From: Actinostola sp. cb2023
Lineage: Eukaryota; Cnidaria; Anthozoa; Actiniaria; Actinostolidae
Assembly (NCBI GenBank): GCA_033675265.1
Contig: JAUJYZ010000929.1
Coordinates: 620,001 to 684,000 of the forward strand
Direction: 5' to 3'
Length of the DNA stretch: 64,000 nt
Shown piece by piece: positions 1-13,300 of this stretch. Every line of letters begins with the position of its first letter. Within the stretch, counting starts at the first letter, position 1. The position numbers were made by a program, and so were the translations under genes. Under the pieces are notes generated by a model. The model was not told the origin of the DNA and searched no databases. It saw only the letters and a program-made list of their open reading frames with translations.

Positions 1-629
1 CTCGCAACGAGCAGAAATGTGGACTCCAAGCATTCAAGTCAAATTATCTTTCGATTTCTACCGATCCCCAAGCTGCTTAATGTTACGGAGGCGAAGATTA
101 TTAAATAGTCATTCCATTCATCACAATAAATGACTTCCAAAAAATGCATAGCTCCTGCTATGAATGTTCAAAGTGCATGTATACGACGAAGACGGCAGCC
201 ATTGTCAGTTTAGCTTGTCATGTCTGGACCTCCCTCTCCTTGCAATATGCAACTCATAATGCATCGTAAATACTGGTTATGACAACTGCAGCATGCCTTC
301 AGCATTGATAAAATAGAATCCATCATTTTAGAGTTGCATATGTTCATATAGACAAGTTAATAAATAAATATAAGAGATAGAACTTCACCATCTTGTTTGT
401 TATTCCTGGTATTTAAATTAGCGCGGGATGGCGCGGGATATACATGTATGCGCGTGTCAGAGGGTCTTTGTGTTCATGTTGGCATTTCACGCATGCACAG
501 ACAAAATGCCCTGTGCTGCACCAGGAACTTTTCTCTGTCGGGCGCGTATCAATGAAATCAGTGGTAATGATGGTTTCAGCTGGTTTCAGCTGGTTGTCCC
601 TTGTTTTAGCATCTGTCACTAGCTAGTAC

Positions 630-692
630 CTTCTGTCTTGTCTTGTATGGTAGCAAAGTCTGTTCCCACCATTCAGCATCAGTACGCATTTT
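630..692 (-). CDS. XPC: XPC exon (DAEWWEQTLLPY)
   Basis: 63 nt between AACACAG and GTACTAGC. It encodes KMRTDAEWWEQTLLPYKTRQ, equivalent to RKCRVDAEWWAETLRPYQ in vertebrate XPC, where BHD1 begins. An exon carrying the DVTQRY-like segment should lie between this one and 1941 but was not recognised. No further exon was recognised at 1-629. Confidence 0.82.
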
Positions 693-3600
693 CTGTGTTT
701 TTGATAAGTTTGCAGCATATCTCCCTGTAACATCTTTCATATGGTTTTCTATGAAATAATATCATCAGCAAACTGAACAATATTTTCACTGAAAATACTT
801 TACGATCCAGAATTCATCAAGTATATAACAGTGTCATCCAGCCACCAATGTGACAAATACCTACATTTTTATAAGAAAATTGATTAATATTTTATTTGGG
901 CCAAAAACTTGTTTTGCACAGAGTGTACATACCTGTGCATGACATAAAATCCCAACACTAATAATCAAATAACAACAGGAATTTGTAGTTTTATAGTAAA
1001 CAGGATGCACAAAGCACAATTTTCCAAACTGTAACTGCAATGCATATTTATAGAGGATGTACCGCTGGTATAGAGGATATTACATGACCGCGCAGAGATA
1101 CGGAATTTATCTTCGAGTGTTGAGAAATATATCTCACGAGTGAGCGCACAACCAGTGGTAGAAAACACAGAACGATATATTCACATGTGAAGATATCAAT
1201 GATATCACCACTGGCCACTTGGAGTGGTGTTGATATGGATTTTACGATGTTCCTATCAGCCAGTATACCACTCATTGTTATACAGTCATTCTCAAAAAGG
1301 TTGTCCAGATGAAAAGACTACAATACTACAATCAAGTCACATGATTCACTATGTATTCAATTTCCTCGTGTGTGATTTCAATTTGAGATACAAAAGTACA
1401 CGGCATTGTGAAAACTGAATGTAATGCCGATTGCTGGTATCAACTCGCAGTTCTGCGCGCTGAAATCAAAAACATATTGAATCACGTAACTTTATTGTAG
1501 TATTGTAGTCTTTTCATCTGGACGACCTTTTTGAGAATGACTGTATGATAATTATATTCGACAACACACAGGATATGATAGTATAGGAATGCCAATCACG
1601 TGATTAGGTCCATCTCACACTTTTCTCACCTTTTTGCCAATCGCGCCTATTGCACTTTGCAACTCTGTGCGCAAGGCCATATCATAGCCTATATATAGGA
1701 TAAGTACAATTCACCAATACTTCCAGAGCTTTGTTATTTCTTTGAATATTTACTTTTCGATAAGTAATAGATACAATATCGCATTTATCATATCCACAGA
1801 TGTATAAAATCATGTTCTATTATAATTTTCAAGATACCAGTAAGTTTGGACGAGAAAATCAAAGTTAAAGTCTATGCAAATGAAGACGATTTTGTATCAA
1901 AAATACATGAATATGATAACAAATATGAGTGATAGCTTACCATTATCATATCCAACGACGTATGTTAATGGTTGACTAGCATTGTCTTCACATAACTCTG
2001 GTTTCCCAACACTATATGACACCATATCAATGCCTGGAATTTTAGTTAAAAATTGTGTAACATTAGTTTATGTGAAATTTTAGAGGTATATATTAAACAC
2101 TTAATGACTGGTCCCGAGGGAAACAGTTAATTTTGTTCGTCTCGGGAAACATTGAGATTCTCGGGAAACAAAATTAACTGTTTTTCCGAGGGACAGTCAT
2201 TAAGAGTTTTGTTATATCCCTATAGTCAAACACTGAAAAAATGTGTTGTTAACAACGGCGCCACAAGTATTTTCCATCGATTTTGACCTGGTCATGTGCG
2301 TTTATTCCCCTCTCACGCTTCGATCACGTGAACTTATTGCCCGCGCGGGAGTTATTAAGATTTGACGCCCGCCACGTGACGTGCTCTCGACCAATGAGAA
2401 AACGAGTTTGACTATGGGGATATAACAATATGTATTACTTACAAAACCAGGATTTGTGGGAAGAGAGGTACACTTCTACCCAAGCATCAGTTCCTATAAC
2501 ATCACAAAACAACATCATCATATCATTGATCATCATCACTCGACAAACGTCAATATCTTGTGGTATTGCCATCTCAAAATCGCAATTAGTTTATCACGGG
2601 CGCTAGGACAATATTAAAACATGATTGCTTGAATATGTTGTTCGCTTGTAGATTTGATAAATTATGAACATACAAATATTTCATGCGTAGTCACATGTCA
2701 GTGTGGTATCTTCCAATAACGATTTGAAAGCCAACGGTCGATCAGTGTTGACCGAGAGACGCGAGCATGAGATGTGTATGGTAAGCGGTCTCATGTTAAC
2801 TGGTCTCGCGTTATCTTGGTTTTATGATTTATCAAGTCTCAACGACACATGTGCAAACAATCATATTTTAATATTGTCCTAGCGCCTGTGGTAAGATAAA
2901 CGACAATTTACATTTTTCACAAAAGGTTATGTAGATTTTGTAGATAATATTCTCAAACTCATTAAGAGCAGGTGAATGAGAAAATCAAGCAAAGTTGGAA
3001 ATGAAAATTTTTCACCCACCTTGAAATCTTGTGTGCAGGTAGACCACCCAGGGGGGGCGGGGGGGGGGGGGGGGGGGGGGGGGTGCACAAAAACAACCCA
3101 TGTTGGGGTCATCAAATGCATTGTTGCCATAGCAACGGCAATTGTTCCTTCTGGCCCATGTGCCACAAATTCAACCCAAAATGCCCTCCAGTAAAGTGCA
3201 AATGAATGAGGCTCGTTCTCCGGCGCATTTAAACCAATTTCATTCAAATTTGTTCCACAAGCAGGGCAACTCTTCTAGTTTTTAAAATGGTCAATCACTA
3301 CAATTCGCTTTGAGTATTCGCTCAGAAAATCAACACTTAACGAGGGGCCATGTCGGCCATTTTGGTAGACATGAAAAACAGGTTAAACTCTTTGGCTGAT
3401 AACTCCTAAAGTACGCTCTTCTAAGATATGATACTTTTCTCACAACTTCTATAGACATTGATGTTTTAAATTCTACAAAAAGTTTTTGGGGGAAAATTAT
3501 AATTTTACGGTGGGGGTTCGTACCATTCGAGGGAAATGGTCAAAATATGAAAAATTAGTCTTGTTCTAGCTCGATTATTTCACTCAAAAACTAATTTCAT

Positions 3601-4330
3601 TTACTAAATATCACTATAAAGGCAATTCTTCTTATCTCCTAAACACATTCAATCCAATTGTTGAAAGTCTGAAGACGCGAAGTCCGAGAAATAAATATTC
3701 ATAAAAGACCTACCTTGCGAATTTGGTCACTTTTCACAATGTCGGTCAAATCGAGGTGATTTTACCCAAATTATTCCACAGTCTTGGCCATACATGGTGC
3801 AGTCACTAACAGGCATGAAAAACTCTTAAATTACAACTTTAAGATGTCCAGATTAAGATAACCTTTGTTTATCCCGCTCACACAAACTGCACAGCTATCG
3901 AAGGACCAAGTCGTACAAGAGCGTAATATTGACGATCACTTCAATCGAAGCAGGAAAATCCATCCATAGAGCTGCATATATGGTTCAAGCACTTTGTTAC
4001 AGACAAAGCAAAACTCATTGTGTATCCTGATTACTGTTATGTGCTGAAATGTTGCCATTAAAACCTTGAAAACGACAGGAAAGTAGTTTCTTATTCGTAT
4101 TGTAAAAACCGGAAATGTCAACCGCTGACCGGAAATGAGACCACTTCGAAACAAAATACCCACGAATAAATCAAGAAAGACGTATTTTTATCTATCCATT
4201 GATTTCAAATATTTAAAAACTCTTTAAGTCGAAACAATAATAATTCGCCTATCTATAATAGTTTACTGAAACCCGGCCATACCAATCGATAATTCCGATA
4301 ATCGATAATATTTATTATTATTAGCTTTTA

Positions 4331-4365
<35 letters not shown>

Positions 4366-7300
4366 CATTTTCATCGATTACCATCGATTTCATATCGAGC
4401 GATAATTATCGATTTTCAACGATGCCTAGAAATATTTGATTCCAACTTTGCGGTAGATGAACTGACGACGCTCTGTTGTTCGTTGCAGTTGGTGCCCGGG
4501 GGGAGGGATACTCCCATATATGGGCTATACGGGGACGTGCCGCTGGACATGGTATGGTTTTTGGCCTCTCTGTCCTGAACAGGGTATATACCGTAAATGC
4601 TCGATTTAGCTCCCCGGGCGCTTATAATTTTTTTTTAGACCTCTAGAGGGGGGCGCTTATTCGAGGGGGGCGCTTATTGGAAGCAGGGCGCTTATTTCTT
4701 TTCTCAGATGTTGAACTCACTGTTTTCTTTATTACCGGTATACGGTACTGTAACATACATATACAGTGAATAAAAGTAGTAAACATGTACCGTGCCGTAC
4801 TTGGTAAACGCAAGTTTTATTTTATCAAATAATACAAGAGAGTAGTTTCTGCATTTCCGTTTAGGGGAGGGGGGGGGGGGCGATTCTTGGAAGGAGGGGG
4901 GCGCTTATTGGAAGCAGGGCGCTTAATCGAGCATTTACCGGTAATAGATAAAACTGACGTCTTTCTTGATTTATTGGTGGGTATTTTGTTTCGAAGTGGT
5001 CTCATTTCGGGTCAGCGGTTGACATTTCCGGTTTTTTACAATACGAATAAGAAACTACTTTCCTGTCGTTTTCAAGGTTTTAATGGCAACATTTCAGCAC
5101 ATAACAGTAATCAGGATACACCATGAGTTTTGCTTTGTCTGTAACAAAGTGCTTGGACCATATATGCAGCTCTATGGAGGGATTTTCCTGCTTCGATTGG
5201 AGTGATCGTCAATATTACGCTCTTGTACGACTTGGTCCTTCGATAGCTGTGCAGTTTGTGTGAGCGGGATAAACAAAGGTTATCTTAATCTGGACATCTT
5301 AAAGTTGTAATTTAAGAGCTTTTTCATGCCTATTAGTGACTGCACCATGTATGGCCAAGAATGTGGAATAATCAGGGTAAAATCACCTCGATTAGACCGA
5401 TGTGAAAAGTGACCAAATTCGCAAGGTAGGTCTTTTATGAATATTTATTTCTCAGACTTCGCTTCTTCAGACTTTCAACAATTGGATTGAATGTGTTTAG
5501 GAGATAAGAAGAATTGCCTTTATAGTGATATTTAGTAAATGAAATTAGTTTTTGAGTGAAATAATCGAGCTAGAACAAGACTAATTTTTCATATTTTGAC
5601 CATTTCCCTCGAATGGTACGAATCCCCACCGTAAAATTATAATTTTCCCCCATAAACTTTTTGTAGAATTAAAAAAACATCAATGTCTATAGAAGTTGTG
5701 AGAAAAGTATCATAACTTAGAAGAGCGTACTATAGGAGTTATCAGCCAAAGAGTTTAACCTGTTTTTCATGTCTACCAAAATGGCCGACATGGCCCCTCG
5801 TTAAGTGTTGATTTTCTGAGCGAATACTCAAAGCGAATTGTAGTGATTGACCATTTTAAAAACTAGAAGAGTTGCCCTGCTTGTGGAACAAATTTGAATG
5901 AAATTGGTTTAAATGCGCCGGAGAACGAGCCTCATTCATTTGCCCTTTACTGGAGGGCATTTTGGGTTGAATTTGTGGCACATGGGCCAGAAGGAACAAT
6001 TGCCGTTGCTATGGCAACAATGCATTTGATGACCCCAACATGGGGTGTTTTTGTGCACCCCCCTGGGTGGTCTACCTGCACACAAGATTTCAAGGTGGGT
6101 GAACAATTTTCATTTCCAACTTTGCTTGATTTTCTCATTCACCTGCTCTTAATTATTCATGAGGTAACCAGCCAATCCGGTGCATCAAATCCGGTCACAT
6201 GATGGACCTGGAAACCCCGGAAAGTCCGCTCAAAAGTACTTTGAAATGATGGATTTCAAAGTGCATTTCAAAGTGCAAGGACTTAGAAATGATGGATTTC
6301 AAAGTACTCTTTCCTGAGTTCTTATCACTCATATAACAATCATCGGGACCTTGAGATTCAATCTGAAAGCAGGCTCTACTTCATGCTACTCAAGAGTCCA
6401 ACACATGTGGGATATTATTTATATACGATGTACTCGACTATGCGCATGAGCAGAGAATATGCAGACTGGAATTCTTGCTTTTCCGGGCTAAAATCTTGCA
6501 ACTCTTTATTTATTGCCTTTAGGCCATTGCATGTAATAATTAATGAGTATGAGAAGTTCGCCTCGGCTTTGAAACATTACTTCTAAAATTGTTTTAGTTA
6601 AACTTCTTTAAAACATTTGAATCAAAATAATACAACACTGTTACTCATGTTGTAAACATTACTTATCACTTACCGTGTTCAGATTCAGAGTCATTGGACA
6701 ACATCTCTACTGGTTTGCTATGTCCCTGAGAACTATGTGAAGATGATTTCCTTATAACACGTTTACTAGAGACCTCAAAGTCATCATCATCATCCAATAT
6801 ATCAACCACTGATGGACTTTTGATTGTTTTAGAATTACAGCTCTTTGACCATATCTTCTCGTTAGAAGGTGATTTCCCTTTTGGTGTCTTCATATTAATC
6901 TTCTTTTCTTCAAAAAGTTCATATTCATCAGAAGTATTCTCTGGTTCCTCTTGGCTTTGTTCGTCTTCACATGTACCGCTGATCAAATAATCTACTTTAT
7001 TCTTCTTGCGAAGCTTCATTGCAACACTGCTTAATATGTTAGGCTTATTGTCTTCATTTGAAATCTTCTGCTTCTTGTTGAGATTTGTTGTACTTTTCCC
7101 CCCTCCTCTGCTTGGTGTCTTTTTTGATGAATTATTTTTTGTTGAATCACAAAGTTGTTTTGAAGAACTATTTCCTTTCATACTTTCTTTATTGTCAATG
7201 TCTTTGTTTACATAGAACTCCTTGTCAAGTTGTTGTTTTGTTGAAATATCACATGGCTCTTGAGTGGCACTCTTTCTTTGAGGCTTTTGTTGGGTTGGCC

Positions 7301-10300
7301 GAGATTCCCTGTAACTTTTCTATAAGGAATAATATTAGTGCATATCAACCTTGATCGTGAAAATGTATTCTAACTCTTACAATGTACCTTCCAATGCTAT
7401 AAGTTAATATTGATAACTTTGTGTATAATTCAGATGCGCACCATATCTGCACGTGCATTTCTACTGAATGGCCTACCAGTGGTAAGGCCTTTCCAATATG
7501 GCGGACACCCAATCTCTACACATTTCATTCACAAAGGCAATCAAAAGTAATTTAAACAATTATCTTCTTAATCTTGAATTGCAGTCAGCTCCACTGTCAT
7601 GACAAAATGATGTTGAAAACCCTACCCTTCCACCGCCACCTCTTTCTCCCCCTCCTACCCCTCCCCCTCCTACCCCTCCTCCTCTTCCCTATCCTCCTCC
7701 TCCTCCCCATTCGCCTAGGAGGCGCGACGAATAGTTGAACTTTTAGATTTTGAAATCTATCCATCAACATACGAAAAGCAGAAACTATTGATTCTGGATG
7801 GAAATTTGTTTACAATGCATGACTTGAAGTCCTTACTTTGCCGTCCATTTGTCATACGAATGAATTGAATGCAAGACCTCTCTTGAAATTTACATGTAAT
7901 AGCATCGGCAGGAATTTGACCACCATATGCATGATCGCATTACAGGAATCTGTATATATGTTCCATGCCATACCTTCATTGATGCCTTGGTCTTCATACA
8001 CATTGGCTGCAGTTTTAAACAGTCAAATTTAATTACTTTACTGTATATTACTCAGACCTGTATGTATATGTATTATCTGATAGCTTATACCATTTAGAGT
8101 GGTTTTCATAAACCCGTCAAATAGATATTAAACTAATACACATTAGTAGATGTTCATTCCATTGTTTTCTTTTGTTGTCATTTTGACTATTACACATTAA
8201 CTATTAGTTTTTATTTCACGGGTTTATGAAAACTTCTCTATATAAATTACCGGTACTAACATTCAACCCTGAATTATGATTTTGTCAGGAGTACACTAAG
8301 TATAATGGTTATTTGTTACTTAATAGGTACCTGAAACGAGGACACTAATCTTGTCAATAGACCCAGAGATCTCAAGAGAACCACAAGAACCTTCAACATG
8401 GAAATCAAATATATTTACTCAACCTTTTTATGTCATTGGCGCTATATTTATCTACAATCTCTGCCATTATTGTTGTCACGATTATATTTTAAAAATGGTG
8501 TCACCCTATGGATACATGTGTGTACAATATGCAATATATATCAGAATTTACCTCAGCCAAATTTTGTGGAAGCTTGCTCATACAAAGAACATCATCCTTT
8601 CAATAACAAACATATAATTATGCATTCAGTCATTAAATGAACTATTCTATGTGGCTCCTCCTCGTATTGATGAAAAATACATCTAGGTATATTTTAAAGA
8701 GTTGTAGCTCGTTGTTGTACTCACGGTTCTTATTCTATCGCGATGCTGGTTTGTTGAGTGTCGAATTTTGTAGCTATCTTGCGATACTCCCAGTTTTTCG
8801 ATTAAAAGAGAGATATCTCGAAATCTGCTCGATAAATTTCTTCAAAAATCTAATATGCTAAAGATCTACATATCTGTGTGTATAGCATACATAATTTGGT
8901 TAGAATTGAATTAACCTAAAAGGCTAAATCAAGGCCACAAGTTAAAGGTACCTTGCATCGTCGCAAGGGGGAACCACCTCAAATTAATCAAATAATTAAC
9001 AAGCTATATGGATTACATGCACATGCATGCATGCATATATCAATACCTTCAACAAAGCAAATTCCAGCTGCTGTAGAGTGGGGAAGTCTTCCTTGAACCT
9101 ACATGTATAGCAATCGTTAAAGCAATCGTTGGAGCTAATTTCATGCGGCCGTGCTTTAGCTCCATCGATTTTGCTAAAACTTGGTCAAGGTTATGAATTA
9201 TGTCAATCTAAAGTAATTCCAAAACTTTCATTTAAAAAAAACGGACAACTTTTTCGCAATATCCAATTTTATCCAAAACATTGAGTTTACTTAAGTTCTA
9301 ATATTATTTAAAAACATGTTGTGCAGTGCAATCAAATTATATTGTATTATAGGTGAATTATAGCTCTAATAGTTGCCAATGTTTTATGGCAATTGCATAA
9401 AAGCAGAGGAAGTTATGACCCAAAGTTTGTCATAGATAAGTGTGCCGAGAATTATAATGGAGTCACCTTAAGGTTGTATGTAGGCTATTTATTTCAGAGA
9501 TATTTTTATCTTGGTAATATCAGGTAAAATATCACTATAGTTTTATATCCTCTACTCATTTAAATGAATGAAATCCAAAACAGCGTATCACGTGGTTAAA
9601 ATATAAAATGCGGTCGCCAGTTTAAGAGGAAAGTGAAAGCAAATAGTTGTGTATAATCACGTTTATCCTTACACTCGTTCTCAGTAACACGCGCCGAAAG
9701 GTACAATTTGTCTGGGCGACGAAGTTGACTTTTGGTGGACGTCAATCAAACAGTTTCCATGACAATCACATCACATTTCCACGTGCATATCCCATTTGAC
9801 GTAAAATAAAGTTCCGGATTCTCCTCAATCACCCGGCGAATGAGTCGAATTTCGGTTGCTAAATGAGGAACAATCAAAGCTGCATGTAGACAGATAAACA
9901 GAAGCAGTTCACATTTAGATCAAAGGCACCCAATGGTGAACTCGTTGATTTTCGGTATGTGACTGACGAGGAACGCCTTGAAGAAGACATTAGGGCATGC
10001 TTCATTGCTTGAGCATGGAACCAGCACATGTCTTTGCAGTTATCTTTCGTGATCAATGCTGTATGTTTTATATTTCGCAATTCCCTCTTTGAACTACAAA
10101 TATATAGATATAGAGGTTATTACGATTATTATTATTTATTTAACCTAGGAAGGCCCAGTGGAAGATTAGCTATGCTAAACTGGTGCATTTTATAAATGTT
10201 TTTATATTAACCTTCTTTAAATAAAGTTCATTCATTCATTCTGATAGTTATTTGAGGGTGGAGGCATATTTTGTGGGTTTCCGGGATCAGCTTGATTTCG

Positions 10301-13300
10301 AGTTGTTTTCGAAATAATAAAAACCAATAAATAATGAAAATCAATATACACAAATGCAATAACGCAAATTCAAGTCCAATTCATCTTCAAGTCAGCATGT
10401 ACATGTATGTAATCTTGATTGTGCTCGAGTCTCTAAGTTTTTGGCCGATTTGGGTATTAAAGCTTCGTAGTCGTTGCTTTCAACTGAAAATCCAGGTTAT
10501 TTTGTAATGATTTCTTTACAATGCAACAGCTTAACTTCAAGTTTGTATACATGTAACTGATAAAAGCTTTCAAGGCTTCCATGTGTCTCAGTTCAGTTAG
10601 CGCGGAATATCAGTCTTAGGCATGTTCTATCAAGTTTGAAGATATTATCGTCTTTGACCATACACTGAACACTCTGACGAGTAAAGAGTGCAAGATTTCC
10701 TTAGAAAAATTCCACATCAAGCGTCTTGGGATTGGAAGCCATTTTGGAAGTCTAGTTCCCAGTCCCGCTCAAAAGTTTACAATTTGCCCCCGAGTGAGTG
10801 AGTGACACTTCCGGTTCAAAAGTCCCATCCCAATAACTCGTGGATGCTTCGCAATCCACGAGTTAAAAATGGCACTTTCTTTACCTGTAATCGTTCGTGC
10901 CTTGGACTTTCTCCGCAGAGGATCTTTTACGTCGGCTGTGTTTTCGTACAGTCGAATTACTTTTTTTACGAATGTTTCGCTCACGCAAAGTATAGCAATA
11001 CCTTTTGTAGACATGCCTCTCTGCTTTAACATTATAACTCGCAATCGAAACGAATTCGAAAAAGGCTTGAAACTCCCGCTTGAATTACTGACTACTCCGG
11101 GAAGATGTGCTGTGATAGACCAAATCTGCTAACGCACTGTTTACATTCTTTGACCCATTGCAAACCTTTCGGGAATACGATTCTTTCTCTGTTGTATTTC
11201 GATTTCAGTAGAACATCGGACATGATAATGAAATGGAAATGTTTGGAACAGAAAGCTCTTATTCCCAAAGGTTTTGAAATAGGTTAAAGAACTAAACATT
11301 GCGTTAGTCAATTCTGTCTATTGTCGTGAAAACTGTTTGATTGACGTCCACCAAAAGTCAAATTTGTTGTCGAGACAAATGTAGCTTTGGGCGCGTGTTA
11401 CTGAGAACGAGTGTAACGCTATTACGTAAAAACTATTTCATTGTGAATTGAATTCGCGACCGCATTTAAGAAAAAATATATTTTCCGCCATAAGTTCACG
11501 TGACCACATGACGTCACAATTTTTAGAACCAAACTGTCACAAATTTTGTATATAACCTTACGCCTAAATATGAGTGCCAAAGTAAATAAGGGTAGCGAGT
11601 TATTACAAGAAATGTGATTTTACAAATTGCCTTTTTGAACCAGGCCTTAAGTACCTTGAGCAGATTTCTGTACATTTTGCCGCGCTTGTCCCAATTCAAA
11701 ATGCCGGACGACAGCGTGAAGTGGCTTATTAAGTTTCAAGAAAATCCTTAGGTTGGAAAATGCTCCACAAGTGACTGCTAAATTTTAGTACAATATACTA
11801 TACTCACACACATTGTCAGCGCTGCCATACAAATGATATCACAAGTACTTCCATAATGACATCAAGAGTACCGCAACAATGACATCACAAATACTTCCAT
11901 AATGACATCAAAACTACTCCCATAATGACATCACGAGTACTCCCATAATGACATCACAAGTACTCCCATAATGACATCAAGAGTACCGCAACAATGACAT
12001 CACGAATACTTCCATAATGACATCAAAACTACTCCCATAATGACATCACGAGTACTCCCATAATGACATCATCAAGAGTATCGCAACAATGACATCACGA
12101 ATACTTCCATAATGACATCAAAACTACTCCCATAATGACATCACGAGTACTCCCATAATGACATCACAAGTACTCTCATAATGACATCAAGAGTGCCGCC
12201 ACAATGACATCACGAATACTTCCATAATGACATCAAAACTACTCCCATAATGACATCACGAGTACTCCCATAATGACATCACAACTACTCCCATAAAGAC
12301 ATCAAGAGTACCGCAACAATGACATCACGAGTATTCAAATAATGACATCACAAGTACTCCCATAATGACATCACAAGTACTCACATAATGACATCACAAG
12401 TACTCCCATAATGACATCACAAGTACTCCCATAATGACATCAAGAGAACCGCCACAATGACATCACGAATACTCCCATAATGACATCACAAGTACTGCCA
12501 TAATGACATCACAAGTACTCCCATAATGACATCACAAGTACTGCCATAATTACTTCACAAGATTAGTACCGCCATTATGACATCACAAGTACCGCCATAA
12601 TGACATCACGAGTACCGCCATAATGACATCACAAGTACCGCCATAATGACATCACGAGTACCGCCATAATGACATCACAAGTACCCCAATAATGACATCA
12701 CAAGTACTGCCATAATGACATCATGAGTACTCCCATAATGACATCATGAGTACCGCCATAATGACATCACAAGTACTCCCATAATGACATCACAAGTACT
12801 CCCATAATGACATCAAGAGTACTCCCATAATGACATCACAAGTACTCCCATAATGACATGAAGAGTACCGCCATAATGACATCACAAGTACTCCCATAAT
12901 GACATCACACGTACTCCCATAATGACATCACGAGTACTGCCATAATGACATCACGAGTACCGCCATAATGACATCACAAGTACTCCCATAATGACATCAC
13001 AAGTACTCCCATAATGACATCACAAGTACTCCCATAATGACATCACACGTACTCCCATAATGACATCACAAGTACTCCCATAATGACATCAAGAGTACCG
13101 CCACAATGACATCACGAATACTTCCATAATGACATCACAAGTACTCCCATAATGACATCACAAGTACTCCCATAACGACATCACGAGTACTCCCATAATG
13201 ACATCACAAATACTCCCATAATGACATCAAGAGTACCGCCATAATGACATGACAAGTACTCCCATAACGACATCAAGAGTACCGCCACAATGACATCACG

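Larger units (their letters stand above)
2966..6148. mobile_element. 3.2-kb palindromic element at a TTAA target
   Basis: Two arms of about 1.2 kb (2966-4178 and 4955-6148) are near-perfect reverse complements, starting GAGCAGGTGAATGAG. TTAA flanks both outer ends. The loop carries a GCGCTTATT MITE and an ATT microsatellite. No convincing coding gene was seen, and the open frames inside each arm are mirror images containing homopolymer runs. A TTAA target suggests Kolobok or piggyBac mobilisation. It lies in an XPC intron. Confidence 0.75.

Noticed and set aside
790..870. Candidate XPC exon between 1941 and 692 on the minus strand
   Set aside because: No frame with a proper acceptor and donor gives the expected DVTQRY-type sequence without a stop codon.
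2927..3247. Open frame with a poly-proline run, and its mirror at 5894-6202
   Set aside because: Both lie in the arms of the same palindrome; the proline run is a G homopolymer read on the other strand, and no domain is recognisable.
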